Notes: a model not told the origin generated them from the letters alone. A DNA stretch of 64,000 nt from Actinomadura sp. DC4 (GCF_030406325.1 NZ_JAUEQY010000013.1:1-64000), one strand, 5' to 3'; shown: positions 1-8,831, counted from the first letter of the stretch. Numbers and translations are program-made.

Positions 1-222
1 CTTCGCCCCCGTCTGCTTCTCAAAAGCCGACAAAACCTTCTGGAAGTTCGCCTGCTCCGGACCCGTCCACTTCGCCGCGACCTCAATGGTCGTGCCCTTG
101 AGCTCCTGCGTACCAGTGCTCGCCTTGTCGGAGGTCTTGGAGTCACTGTCGCTGCACGCCGCGGCGGTGACGAGCAGTCCCGCCGCGGCCACCGCGGCGG
201 TCCACCGCGTGTTCATTCTCAT
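1..222 (-). CDS. sugar ABC transporter substrate-binding lipoprotein, N-terminal part
   Basis: Only the first 74 codons lie in the window; the gene runs off the left edge. The N-terminus is a lipoprotein signal peptide: basic start (MRMNTRW), alanine/leucine-rich core and a lipobox ending LVTAAAC at about residue 22, followed by a serine/aspartate-rich linker. The visible mature part (TIEVAAKWTGPEQANFQKVL, then AFEKQTGAK) resembles the first strand of extracellular solute-binding protein family 1. Its ATG overlaps the stop of the upstream MsiK/UgpC-like ATPase gene by ATGA, so the two are co-translated. A second in-frame ATG lies two codons in. Sugar as substrate is inferred from the ATPase partner; permease genes would be expected beyond the left edge. 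Confidence 0.8.
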   Translation of the reverse strand, partial: MRMNTRWTAAVAAAGLLVTAAACSDSDSKTSDKASTGTQELKGTTIEVAAKWTGPEQANFQKVLSAFEKQTGAK

Positions 223-1565
223 TTGTCTTCCTCCTTGGCCTCGTCGCCGGCCTCGTCGCCGGTCTCGTCGCCGGTGGGGGCCGCCGTCTCGTCCTCGGGC
301 GCGGCCTCGGGTGTCTCCGCGGGTGTCTCCGCGGGCGTCTCGGCGGCCGGTTCCTCGGCGGGTTCCGACGGCAGGTCCCAGATCGCCGCGCTGGTGTCCA
401 GGTCGAAGAAGTGCAGCCGGGTCGTGTCGACGCTCACCTCGACGGCGTCGCCCACCTTGACCTCGGTACGGGGGCTGAAGCGCGCCACCACGACCGTGTG
501 CGGCGTCTCGAGCTCGCCCAGGACGTCGCTGCCCGCATCGCGGGCGAGCTCCTTGGTGTCCTCGGTGACGACCGCGCCCGCCTCGATGGTGAAGTGGACC
601 ATCACGTCCGAGCCCATCGACTCGACGAGCTCGGCCGTGGAGGTGAACCGGCTCCCGTCGGTGGCCTCGGCGAGCGAGGCGTCCTCCATGTCCTCGGGCC
701 GTACGCCGACCGCGACCGAGCGGCCGATGTACTCGCGCAGCGCGGGGCGCTGTTCGAGGACCCCGGCGCCGACGCGCAGCTCCTGGCCGCCGACGTTCAG
801 CCGCAGGTCGTCCTCTGCACCGGACAGCTCGCCGCGCAGGAGGTTCATCGCCGGGGAGCCGATGAACCCGGCGACGAACAGGTTCGCCGGCCGGTCGTAC
901 AGCTCCTGCGGCGGCGCGACCTGCTGCAGCTCGCCCTTCTTCATCACCGCGACGCGGTGACCGAGGGTCATCGCCTCGGTCTGGTCGTGGGTGACGTAGA
1001 TCGTGGTGACGCCGAGGTCGCGCTGGATGCGGGCGATCTCGGCCCGCATCTGGACGCGCAGCTTGGCGTCGAGGTTGGACAGCGGCTCGTCCATCAGGAA
1101 GGCCTGCGGCTCACGTACGATCGCGCGGCCCATCGCCACGCGCTGCCGCTGGCCACCGGACAGGTTGCGCGGCCTGCGGTCGAGGTACTCCTCCAGGCCC
1201 AGCGTCTGGGCGGCCTCGTCGACCCGCTTGCGGATCTCCGCCTTCGGCAGCTTGCGCAGCGTCAGGCCGAACCCGATGTTCTGCCGGACCGACAGGTGGG
1301 GGTAGAGCGCGTAGCTCTGGAAGACCATCGCGACGTCACGGTCGCGGGAGGGCACCCGGTTGACCACCTTGCCGCCGACGCTCACCGTCCCCTCGGAGAT
1401 CTCCTCCAGTCCGGCCACCATTCGCAATGCCGTGGTCTTGCCGCACCCTGACGGCCCCACGAGCACCAGGAACTCACCGTCAGCGATGTTCAGATTCAGA
1501 TCGCCGACGGCACGAGTGCCATCGGGATAGACCTTGCCAACTCGGGCCAGGACGACCTCGGCCAC
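219..1565 (-). CDS. sugar ABC transporter ATP-binding protein (MalK/UgpC/MsiK type)
   Basis: Cytoplasmic ATPase subunit of a carbohydrate importer. Walker A GPSGCGKTT at residues 37-45, Q-loop Gln83, signature LSGGQ at 135-139, Walker B FLMDE at 156-160 and switch His193 (VTHDQ) are all intact, followed by the TOBE-containing regulatory region to about residue 390. At 448 residues it is longer than the usual 360-390 because of a low-complexity acidic tail (repeated AETP, then DETGDEAGDEAK). The DNA of the tail is visibly micro-repetitive, so slippage expansion is likely. It is the first gene of an operon continuing into the binding-protein gene by a 4-base overlap. In actinomycetes one such ATPase (MsiK) often serves several sugar permeases; whether this copy does is unknown. 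Confidence 0.93.
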   Translation of the reverse strand: MAEVVLARVGKVYPDGTRAVGDLNLNIADGEFLVLVGPSGCGKTTALRMVAGLEEISEGTVSVGGKVVNRVPSRDRDVAMVFQSYALYPHLSVRQNIGFGLTLRKLPKAEIRKRVDEAAQTLGLEEYLDRRPRNLSGGQRQRVAMGRAIVREPQAFLMDEPLSNLDAKLRVQMRAEIARIQRDLGVTTIYVTHDQTEAMTLGHRVAVMKKGELQQVAPPQELYDRPANLFVAGFIGSPAMNLLRGELSGAEDDLRLNVGGQELRVGAGVLEQRPALREYIGRSVAVGVRPEDMEDASLAEATDGSRFTSTAELVESMGSDVMVHFTIEAGAVVTEDTKELARDAGSDVLGELETPHTVVVARFSPRTEVKVGDAVEVSVDTTRLHFFDLDTSAAIWDLPSEPAEEPAAETPAETPAETPEAAPEDETAAPTGDETGDEAGDEAKEEDK

Positions 1566-1680
1566 CGCGCCTCCTCATAAATGTCCCAAGCACGCCTCAA
1601 GAACGCGTGCCAGAGTCCTACTCCTCCTTTTGCCAAGGCGCAGGATTTCCTGAAGGAGAGCGCTCTTCGTAAAGAGATCG

Positions 1681-2844
1681 TTACCTCGGGCGCGTCAACC
1701 GGCGCCCGATCACGATGCGCTGAACCTGATTCGTCCCTTCGACGATCTGGAGTACTTTCGCCTCCCGCATATACCGCTCGGCCGGGAAGTCACTGACGTA
1801 TCCGTAGCCGCCGAGCACCTGGACGGCGTCGGTGGTCACCCGCATGGCGGCGTCGGTGGCGAAGAGCTTGGCCATGGCCGCGTGCGTGCCGTACTCCAGT
1901 CCGGCGTCGCGGCGCCGGGCGGCGGTGAGATAGAGCGAGCGCGCGGCCTCGACGGCCGTCGCCATGTCGGCGAGCATGAACTGCAGCCCCTGGAACTCCC
2001 CGATGGGCCTGCCGAACTGCTTGCGTTCGCGCGCGTACCCCACGGCCGTCTCCAGCGCCGCCCGCGCCACCCCGACCGCGCAAGCGGCGATGCCCAGGCG
2101 TCCCCCGTCGAGGGCGGACAGCGCGATCGAGAACCCCTGGCCCTCCACGCCGATCAGGTCGCCCGCCGGCACCCGTACGTCGTCGAAGCTGAGCTGCGCG
2201 GTGGGCGAGGAGCGCAGGCCCATCTTCTTCTCCGGCGGCGCCGGGTGCAGGCCCGGCGCGCCGGCCGGGACGTGCAGACACGACACGCCGCGGCTCTTCT
2301 CGGCGGAGGTGCGCGCGAAGACGGTGTAGAAGTCGGCGCGGCCGCCGTGGGTGGTCCACGCCTTGGTGCCGTCCAGCGCGTACGTGTCGCCGTCACGGCG
2401 GGCCTTGGTGACCAGCGCCGCCGCGTCGGAGCCCGAATGCGGCTCGGACAGGCAGTAGGCGCCGAGCATCTCGCCGCCGAGCATGTCCGGCAGCCGGCGC
2501 TCCCGCTGCTCCGCGGAGCCGTACGCGGCGATCGGGAAGCAGGCGAGGGTGTGCACGCTCACGCCGAGGCCGACGGCGAGCCAGCCTGCCGCGAGCTCCT
2601 CGACCACCTGGAGATAGACCTCGTACGGCTGCCCGCCCCCGCCGTACTCCTCCGGGTAGGGCAGCCCGAGCAGCCCGGCGCGGCCCAGCGTGCGGAAGAC
2701 CTCGCGGGGGAACCGGCCGGCCTCCTCGTCGGCGGCGGCGCGCGGCGCGAGCTCGGCCGCGACCAGCTCACGGGTCAGATCGAGCAGGTCGCGGGCCTCT
2801 GGTGTCGGCAGTTCGCGCTCAGGACTCAGCTCGGCTCGGCTCAT
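1681..2844 (-). CDS. acyl-CoA dehydrogenase
   Basis: FAD-dependent acyl-CoA dehydrogenase of 387 residues, the usual family length. N-terminal helical domain (PYPEEYGGGG near residue 65), middle beta domain with the flavin/substrate signature YCLSEPHSGSDAA, and C-terminal helical domain containing RKQFGRPIGEFQ and QVLGGYGY. The terminal QIVEGTNQ motif carries the glutamate expected as catalytic base. Substrate chain length or branching cannot be read from the sequence. It appears monocistronic, with an 18-bp near-palindrome 56 bases upstream of the start that is a plausible repressor site. Confidence 0.93.
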   Translation of the reverse strand: MSRAELSPERELPTPEARDLLDLTRELVAAELAPRAAADEEAGRFPREVFRTLGRAGLLGLPYPEEYGGGGQPYEVYLQVVEELAAGWLAVGLGVSVHTLACFPIAAYGSAEQRERRLPDMLGGEMLGAYCLSEPHSGSDAAALVTKARRDGDTYALDGTKAWTTHGGRADFYTVFARTSAEKSRGVSCLHVPAGAPGLHPAPPEKKMGLRSSPTAQLSFDDVRVPAGDLIGVEGQGFSIALSALDGGRLGIAACAVGVARAALETAVGYARERKQFGRPIGEFQGLQFMLADMATAVEAARSLYLTAARRRDAGLEYGTHAAMAKLFATDAAMRVTTDAVQVLGGYGYVSDFPAERYMREAKVLQIVEGTNQVQRIVIGRRLTRPR

Positions 2845-2899
2845 CGGTCCACCCGCCTCCCGTGTCCCTCCTCGACGTTGAGGAAGGGACTCAGGAAAA

Positions 2900-2917
2900 T
2901 AGTAGGACGTCCGACTA
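2900..2917. promoter_or_regulatory. candidate operator upstream of acyl-CoA dehydrogenase
   Basis: TAGTAGGACGTCCGACTA is an 18-bp inverted repeat with 8 of 9 positions symmetric (left arm TAGTAGGAC, right arm GTCCGACTA). It lies in the only AT-richer part of the gap between the peptidase and dehydrogenase genes, 56 bases upstream of the dehydrogenase start. The size suits a TetR- or GntR-type dimer. No cognate regulator gene is adjacent, so the binding protein is unknown. Confidence 0.45.
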
Positions 2918-2949
2918 ACCGGACTCGCCGCCGGGTCGCGCCCGTACGC

Positions 2950-4077
2950 TCAGGCGTCCACGACGATGAGGTCGTGCGTCACGTGGTTGACGCTCTCGTG
3001 GCCGTCGGCCGTGCACACCACGATGTCCTCGATGCGGGCGCCGTGCGCGCCGGGGTAGATGCCCGGCTCGACGGAGAACGCCATCCCCGCCTCGATCGGC
3101 TCGGTGTTGCCCGCCACGATGTAGGGGTCCTCGTGCGTCTCCAGGCCGATGCCGTGGCCCGTACGGTGGATGAACCACTCGCCGTACCCGGCCGCCGTGA
3201 TGATGTCGCGGGCGGCCGCGTCGACGGCCTCGGGCGTGACCCCGGGGCGTACGGCGGCGCACGCGGCGGCCTGGGCCTCCTGGAGCACCGCGTAGTAGGC
3301 GCGGAAGTCGGCCGGGGCCTCGCCGACCGCGTAGGTGCGGGTCGAGTCGGAGCAGTAGCCGCTCGGCATGGTGCCGCCGATGTCGACGACGACGGGGTCG
3401 CCGGGCCGGATCACCCGGTCGGACAGCTCGTGGTGCGGGCTGGCGCCGTTGGGTCCGGAGCCGACGATCACGAAGTCGACGACCGCGTGGCCCTCGGCGA
3501 CGATCGCCTCGGCGATGTCGCGGCCCACCTCGCGCTCGGTACGCCCGGCCTTGAGCAGGCTCGGCACGATCCGGTGGACGCGGTCGATCGCCGCCCCCGC
3601 CTCGCGCAGCGCCTCGACCTCGGCCCGGCTCTTGCGCATGCGCAGCTCGCGCAGGACCGTACCGGCGGCGACCTGCTCGGCGCGGGGCAGCGCCGCGCGG
3701 AACCGCAGCGCCATCACGGCCCACATGCGGTCGGCGACGCCGACGCGGGCCAGATCCGCGGGCAGCCGCCCGGCCACCAGCGCGAACGGGTCCTCGGACT
3801 CGCCCCACGGCACCATCTCGACGCCCAGCGCGCCGACCGGGGACGCCTCCGCCGCGGCGAGCTCCAGGCGGGGCACGACGAGGAAGGGGTCGCCGGTGGC
3901 GGGGAGGACGAGGCACGTCAGGCGTTCGAGCTGGATGGCGTCGTAACCGGTGACGTAGCGCAGATCGGGTCCGGGCGTGAGGAGCACCGCCCCGAGTCCG
4001 GAGTCGGCAACAGCCTGCCGTGCCCGCTCCAGGCGATCGGGCTCGAACGGTGATGTCGCGCTGGTCAACGTCGCCAC
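2950..4077 (-). CDS. M24 family metallopeptidase (Xaa-Pro dipeptidase, PepE-like)
   Basis: Pita-bread-fold cytoplasmic peptidase of 375 residues: an N-terminal creatinase-type domain (to about 135) and a C-terminal catalytic domain. All five metal ligands are recognisable: Asp in VVVDIGGTM, Asp in CSDSTRTY, His in HRTGHGIG, Glu in FSVEPGIY and Glu in RIEDIVV. Predicted to cleave dipeptides or N-terminal residues before proline. A PepE-type gene (Rv2089c) also sits just outside the 5'-3' exonuclease, helY, tat and paf genes in Mycobacterium tuberculosis, so this is probably the syntenic copy; it could help degrade proteasome-derived peptides, which is inference. Confidence 0.9.
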   Translation of the reverse strand: MATLTSATSPFEPDRLERARQAVADSGLGAVLLTPGPDLRYVTGYDAIQLERLTCLVLPATGDPFLVVPRLELAAAEASPVGALGVEMVPWGESEDPFALVAGRLPADLARVGVADRMWAVMALRFRAALPRAEQVAAGTVLRELRMRKSRAEVEALREAGAAIDRVHRIVPSLLKAGRTEREVGRDIAEAIVAEGHAVVDFVIVGSGPNGASPHHELSDRVIRPGDPVVVDIGGTMPSGYCSDSTRTYAVGEAPADFRAYYAVLQEAQAAACAAVRPGVTPEAVDAAARDIITAAGYGEWFIHRTGHGIGLETHEDPYIVAGNTEPIEAGMAFSVEPGIYPGAHGARIEDIVVCTADGHESVNHVTHDLIVVDA

Positions 4078-4375
4078 CTCTCAATGATTGGCACCTGCGT
4101 GGATTCGCTTGCCGGGGCAATCTACCGGGCGGCCCCGTCAGGACGCACAGGCCGGCGCACGTTCCGTCGCTCTGTGCGATCGTCACATCGCGTACGGTAT
4201 GTATCGCTAGGATAGAACCCGCGCGCGTCGCACGTACGAGGTGGTCGCGCCCGCCAGATCCCAGATTCTCATCCGCTACGACTCCTCCCCAAAACCAGGT
4301 CCTGCTCCTCCGATGCCCGGAGTGACTACTCTAAGTAGCCGGTCGAGTGCGGGCGATCACATCGAAAGCGGTCTC
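4078..4375. promoter_or_regulatory. divergent intergenic region, candidate promoter
   Basis: About 300 bases between the divergent peptidase and PP2C genes with no convincing gene. A TAGGAT hexamer at 4208-4213 in a locally AT-richer stretch resembles an actinobacterial -10 box, but no clear -35 is visible. A 13-base inverted repeat CTACTCTAAGTAG occurs at 4326-4338, about 40 bases before the PP2C start. Confidence 0.3.
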
Positions 4376-5872
4376 ATGGGCATCCCTCACGACATCCCGC
4401 AAGACAAGGGCGGCGAGTCCGCCGAACCGGCGGCCACCGTCGACCAGCTCCGGGTCGAGATCGAGCAACTGCACGCCGCCGCCCATACGACAGCGGTACT
4501 CGAACAGGCCAAGGGCCTCATCGCCGGGCGGCTGGGCTGCGGCCTCGCCGCGGCGCACACCCATCTCCTGGAGGTCGCGCGCGACAGCGGGGTCACCCCC
4601 GAGGTCACCGCGCGCATGCTCCTCACGCCCGAGCCGGGCACGTCCGCCGCGCGGCCGGCGCCCGGCGCGGTCATCGCGCTCCCCGGCGCCTCCCGCACCC
4701 CGCCCGCGCCGCCGCCCGGGCCGGCCCCGCCGGCCGCCGGCGACCTCTGCGCGCAGATCGAGCAGACGCAGCGCATCGGCAACCTCGGCTGGGGCCTGTG
4801 GGACCTCGTCGCCGGCGAGATCCACTGGTCCGACCAGCTCTACTGCATCTTCGGCCGCGACCCGGCCGAGGGACCGCTGCCGCTCGACCGGCTCCCCGAG
4901 CACGTCGTCCCCAGCGACGTCCCCATCGTCGTCCACCTCGTCCGTACGCTCCTGGACGGCAGTGAGAAGGTCGACAATGAGATCCACATCCTGCGTGGCG
5001 AGGAGACCCGCGACGTACGGCTGATGGGCGAGCCCGTGCTCGACACGTTCGGCGTGCCCGTCGCGGTCCGGTGCGTCTGCCAGGACGTCACGCGGTGGCG
5101 GCTCGGCGAGCGCACGCTCAAGGCCTCCCGCGTGCAGCTCGAACGCCGCCTCATCGCCGCCGAGCGGCACCAGGCGATCGAGATGCAGCGCTCGATCCTG
5201 CCCCTGCCGGAGGGCATCGTCACCAAGCCCGGCCTTCGCGCGGCCGTGCGCTACCTGCCCGCGGGCCATTCGGCGCGGGTCGGCGGCGACTGGTACGAGA
5301 CGACGGCGATCGAGGGCGACGGGGTCTTCCTCGCGATCGGCGACGTGTCCGGCCACGGGTTGCAGGCGGCCGCGGCGATGGCGCGGTTGCGCAACGGCCT
5401 CAGCGGCCTGGCGTTCTCCGGCGCGGAGCCCGACCGCCTGCTCGGCTGGCTCAACCGGCTGACGATGCACTGGCCGACGTCGCTGACCGCCACCGTGCTC
5501 GCCGGCCGGTACGACCCGGAGGAACGCACACTGACGTGGTCCCAGGCCGGCCACCTGCCGCCGGTGCTCGTCCGCGACGGCAAGGCGGTCACGCTGGAGC
5601 CACCCGAGGGTGTGCTGCTGGGCGCGATGGAGGCGCCGGAGTTCGCCGTCGAGACGACCTCGCTCGAAGCCGGCGACCTGCTGCTGCTCTACACCGACGG
5701 GCTGGTCGAGCGGCGTGAGCGTGGCCTGCAGGACGGGCTCGACCTCCTGATCCACGCGGCCTCCACGGCCGCCTGCTGCGACCCCGACAGCGTCCTCGAC
5801 CACATACTCGACATCTTCGGCGGGCCCAACCCCGACGATGACACCTGTGTGGTCGCCATCCGCATCGAGTGA
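4376..5872 (+). CDS. ANTAR-PAS-PP2C (SpoIIE-type) phosphatase
   Basis: Predicted serine/threonine phosphatase of 498 residues. Residues 22-85 resemble an ANTAR RNA-binding domain (VLEQAKGLIAGRLGC, then a third helix with VARDSGVTPE). After a proline-rich linker, about 125-235 is a PAS fold (GWGLWDLVAGEIHWSD, then RCVCQDVTRWR). From about 275 comes the SpoIIE/RsbU catalytic domain with metal-binding segments GGDWYE, IGDVSGHG, YTDGLVE and PDDDTCVV. RsbU-type enzymes usually dephosphorylate anti-sigma-factor antagonists, which would make this an environmental sensor. The start is the ATG at 4376, preceded by GAAAG; the frame stays open upstream to 4241 but that sequence has no domain character. 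An ANTAR at the N-terminus of a phosphatase is an uncommon order. Confidence 0.85.
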   Translation: MGIPHDIPQDKGGESAEPAATVDQLRVEIEQLHAAAHTTAVLEQAKGLIAGRLGCGLAAAHTHLLEVARDSGVTPEVTARMLLTPEPGTSAARPAPGAVIALPGASRTPPAPPPGPAPPAAGDLCAQIEQTQRIGNLGWGLWDLVAGEIHWSDQLYCIFGRDPAEGPLPLDRLPEHVVPSDVPIVVHLVRTLLDGSEKVDNEIHILRGEETRDVRLMGEPVLDTFGVPVAVRCVCQDVTRWRLGERTLKASRVQLERRLIAAERHQAIEMQRSILPLPEGIVTKPGLRAAVRYLPAGHSARVGGDWYETTAIEGDGVFLAIGDVSGHGLQAAAAMARLRNGLSGLAFSGAEPDRLLGWLNRLTMHWPTSLTATVLAGRYDPEERTLTWSQAGHLPPVLVRDGKAVTLEPPEGVLLGAMEAPEFAVETTSLEAGDLLLLYTDGLVERRERGLQDGLDLLIHAASTAACCDPDSVLDHILDIFGGPNPDDDTCVVAIRIE

Positions 5873-5905
5873 CCGCGGAGGCGCCGAGGCTGCCAAGATG
5901 GGGGC

Positions 5906-6820
5906 GTGGGTGGACTCATGCTGCTGGACACGCCGTCCCTGTACTTCCGCGCCTTCTTCGGCGTGCCCGAATCCGTGACCGCCTCCGACGGCACGCCCGT
6001 CAACGCGATCCGCGGGCTCCTCGACATGATCGCGCGCCTCGTACGGGACCGGTCGCCGCACTCGGTGGTCGCCTGCATGGACGCCGACTGGCGCCCGAGT
6101 TTCCGGGTCGACGCGCTGCCGTCCTACAAGGCGCACCGGGTCGGGCCCGACGGCGGCGACCAGACCCCGCCCGCGCTCGGCGCGCAGGTGCCGCTGATCG
6201 AGGAGGTCCTCGCGGCGTTCGGCATCGCCCAGGTCGGCGCGGCCGGCTACGAGGCCGACGACGTCATCGGCACGCTCGCCACCGTCGAGAAGGGCGAGGT
6301 GGACGTGGTGACCGGCGACCGCGACCTGTTCCAGCTGGTCCGCGACGACCAGCCGGTGCGCGTCCTCTACACCGCGCGCGGCATCAAGGCCCTGCAGGTC
6401 ATCGGGGAGGCCGAGGTCACCGAAAAGTACGGCGTCCCCGGCCGCGCGTACGCCGACTTCGCGACGCTGCGCGGCGATCCGAGCGACGGGCTGCCCGGCG
6501 TTCCCGGCGTCGGGGACAAGACGGCCGCGGCTCTGATCACGCGATTCGGCTCATTGGATGGGGTCAAAAAGGCGCTCGATGAAGGCGAGACTTCCGGATT
6601 CCCGGCCGGAAGCCGGGCGAAGCTGGAGAAGGCGCGCGACTATCTCGGTTCCGCCGAAATGGTTGTTAGGGTCGTTACCGACATTGCACTTCCCGAGCTC
6701 GACGCGCGCCTGCCACATACGCCGCGCGATCCGGAACGCCTGGTAGAGCTCACCGACCGCTGGAATCTCGAAGGCCCGGTCAACCGCCTGCTCGGAGCGG
6801 TGAAAACGACCGAGGAATAA
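5906..6820 (+). CDS. 5'-3' exonuclease (PolA-type flap nuclease)
   Basis: Stand-alone 5'-3' exonuclease of 304 residues, homologous to the N-terminal nuclease of DNA polymerase I. Metal-binding acidic clusters are visible: LLDTPSLYFR at the start, VACMDADWRPSFR near 52-64, GYEADDVIGT near 114-123 and VVTGDRDLFQLV near 133-144, then the helix-hairpin-helix segment DGLPGVPGVGDKTA. Expected to remove 5' flaps and RNA primers. Start GTG at 5906; ATG at 5918 is an alternative. It begins 33 bases after the PP2C gene. The same gene (Rv2090) lies between pepE and helY in M. tuberculosis, so its position is conserved. Confidence 0.92.
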   Translation: MGGLMLLDTPSLYFRAFFGVPESVTASDGTPVNAIRGLLDMIARLVRDRSPHSVVACMDADWRPSFRVDALPSYKAHRVGPDGGDQTPPALGAQVPLIEEVLAAFGIAQVGAAGYEADDVIGTLATVEKGEVDVVTGDRDLFQLVRDDQPVRVLYTARGIKALQVIGEAEVTEKYGVPGRAYADFATLRGDPSDGLPGVPGVGDKTAAALITRFGSLDGVKKALDEGETSGFPAGSRAKLEKARDYLGSAEMVVRVVTDIALPELDARLPHTPRDPERLVELTDRWNLEGPVNRLLGAVKTTEE

Positions 6821-6925
6821 TGGTTCGCGTCGATTGCGTCATATGGCGCAGTGCTGTGGACCACCCGGAGTTTTCATTTCAGTGAGAGGCGCACTGAAAG
6901 TTGCGCCCGACACTGAGAGGCGGTC

Positions 6926-7426
6926 ATGTCCGCGAAACTCAGCAGGCGAACACCAGCTTACCCGGGGGATGACGAAGCTGCGTTCGGCGGCGTGAGTGCG
7001 ATGTTCGCGATGGTCCAGCGGTCCAATCACGCGACCGCTTTCGCGGGGTGGATCATCGCTACCGGCGCCATGGGGCTGGTCGTCCAGATCGGCACGATCG
7101 AGTCGGCGAGCCGCTCGCCGTACGGCGGGCTTCTGGTCGCGGCCCTGGTTCCCGTGCTCGCCGCGGGGAGCCTCGTCGTCGCCCTCCTCGTACGCGCCAA
7201 CCACATCACCAGGATCGCGCAGGGGGATTTCTACCGCTTCATTGCTGAAATTCCGGGTGATGCACCGGAACTGTGCGCACCGGCGGTACTCCAGCTGCAG
7301 TGGCTGACTGCGGCCACGCGCTATCGCGAAACGCTCACTCAGCAGGCGCTGACCTGGGCGTACATCACGGGGACGGCACTACTCGCCTGGAATGTCACCG
7401 CCGCGGTGATGGCGTCCGGCAGCTAG
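6926..7426 (+). CDS. small membrane protein, function unknown
   Basis: 166 residues with three hydrophobic stretches likely to span the membrane: about 38-58 (FAGWIIATGAMGLVVQIG), 70-92 (LLVAALVPVLAAGSLVVALLV) and 142-162 at the C-terminus. A hydrophilic loop of about 50 residues (ITRIAQGDFYRF onward) joins the second and third. I do not recognise a named family. The neighbouring Crp/Fnr gene follows within 30 bases of the stop, or about 160 if its later start is used, so the two may be co-transcribed. Confidence 0.7.
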   Translation: MSAKLSRRTPAYPGDDEAAFGGVSAMFAMVQRSNHATAFAGWIIATGAMGLVVQIGTIESASRSPYGGLLVAALVPVLAAGSLVVALLVRANHITRIAQGDFYRFIAEIPGDAPELCAPAVLQLQWLTAATRYRETLTQQALTWAYITGTALLAWNVTAAVMASGS

Positions 7427-7455
7427 TGCCCCACATGCTGGTCGGCATCTGGGTC

Positions 7456-8280
7456 ATGGAAAAAACCGCCCCACTCCCCATGCCCCAGGTGCCGACCTCT
7501 AGACAGCGTTCCCCTTCATTGGGTCCACTGGAGGAAATCAGGTTCAATGGCGAACCTCAGCCGGGACAGGCAGACGGGAACTCGGTGCAAGAGACCCTCG
7601 CGAACAGACAAGGTTTTTGGCAGGCACTGAACGAGTCCGAACGGACCGCGCTCCGCGCGGCCGGCCGGACTCGTGAGTACGCCGCCGGTACGCTCCTGTG
7701 CAGCCAGGGGGCCCCGCCGGACCACGTGCTCATCATCTTGGACGGCTGGGTGAAGGTGACGGCCGGGCGTGCCGACGGTCATGAGGTCATGCTGGCGATC
7801 CGCGGCCCCGCGGACACGATCGGCGAGAGCGGCTGGCTGAACGGCCGCCCCCGGTCGGCCAACGTGAAGGCCCTCAACCGGGTCCGCGCCCTGGCGGTAC
7901 CCGCCGACCAGTTCGCGAACTTCCTGAACGGCCACGCCCACGCCGCCCAGGTCCTCGCCCGCGTGATGGTGGGCCGCATGGACGACGCCGACCGCCGCAT
8001 GACGTCCCAGGTCGGCACGAGCGGCCCGAAGCTGCTGGCGCTGCTGCTGCTGGACCTCGCGGAGCGTTACGGCGTCCCCGGCCCGGAGAACTCCGTGGCG
8101 CTGCCGCTGCCGCTGACCCAGCACGAGCTGGCCACGATGATCGGCCGAGCGCGAGAGACGGTCGCACGGGCGCTGACGGTGTGGCGCAAGGACGGCGTGG
8201 TGGTGACGCAGCGAATGCGCATCCTCATCATGAATCCCACCGCCTTGCGCGAGGTCGCCGAAGCCGACGACGACCTCTGA
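7456..8280 (+). CDS. Crp/Fnr family transcriptional regulator
   Basis: N-terminal cyclic-nucleotide-binding-type beta roll (GTLLCSQGAPPDHVLIILDG, IGESGWLNGRPRSANV, then VRALAVPADQFANFL), a long dimerisation helix, and a C-terminal winged helix whose recognition helix is in LPLTQHELATMIGRARETVA. The first sheet has no cysteine cluster, so an iron-sulphur Fnr is unlikely; whether it binds cAMP is not evident. Start is uncertain: ATG at 7456 gives 274 residues, GTG at 7585 gives 231, closer to the family norm. A strong GAGGAAA at 7531 is followed by an out-of-frame ATG at 7547. Confidence 0.88.
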   Translation: MEKTAPLPMPQVPTSRQRSPSLGPLEEIRFNGEPQPGQADGNSVQETLANRQGFWQALNESERTALRAAGRTREYAAGTLLCSQGAPPDHVLIILDGWVKVTAGRADGHEVMLAIRGPADTIGESGWLNGRPRSANVKALNRVRALAVPADQFANFLNGHAHAAQVLARVMVGRMDDADRRMTSQVGTSGPKLLALLLLDLAERYGVPGPENSVALPLPLTQHELATMIGRARETVARALTVWRKDGVVVTQRMRILIMNPTALREVAEADDDL

Positions 8281-8312
8281 ACGGCCGCCGGCCGGCCGCG
8301 AGGGGGGTACGA

Positions 8313-8328
8313 CCCCCGCCGGCGGGGG
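8313..8328 (+). terminator. candidate terminator after Crp/Fnr gene
   Basis: CCCCCGCCGGCGGGGG is a perfect 16-base palindrome (6-bp stem, 4-base loop) 32 bases after the stop codon. No T-tract follows, which is common for actinobacterial terminators. Confidence 0.45.
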
Positions 8329-8831
8329 CTCGGGTAAGACTCGGCCCGCAGGCCGCAGGCAAGGATGGCACGCGCCCGCCTCGGCAGCGAGCCGCACCGC
8401 GAGACTTCGGCGGCCCACCACAGGACCACAGGACCGCACGCCGACCCGCGGCCGCTCGGTCCACGCGATCACCGCAGCGGTCGCCAGGCCGCTGAGCGAG
8501 CGCCCCGGTCGGTGGCCGGCCCGAAGTTCAGGCAGGGCCCGCCGCGGACGACCGGCCCACGTCGCGAACGGGATACCTGTTCGCTTCGCCGCCGGTGCCG
8601 GTCACCGCGACCAAGGACGTGCCGCACAGCCAGGCCGCCGTCCTCGCCGATCTCACGTCGTCGTCCTCGGTGAAGTCCGCGACAACGCCCGTGTGACGCC
8701 CGGCGTTCTCCACGTTGCGGCGGCGGTGGCCCGCGAGGGCTCTGCCGGCCGTACGAGCACGAACCCTCCGTCCGGCGCCGACGTCGCCTTCGTCCGGATC
8801 GCGGTCACGTCCGCCGAGGACCGGGCGAAGC

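Noticed and set aside
1882-4053. 723-codon open frame opposite the acyl-CoA dehydrogenase and M24 peptidase
   Set aside because: Covers two genes with intact catalytic motifs on the other strand; composition is that of a shadow frame.
7547-7620. ATG at 7547 after the strong GAGGAAA as start of the Crp/Fnr gene
   Set aside because: It is out of frame with the Crp/Fnr coding sequence and its own frame closes without a recognisable product.
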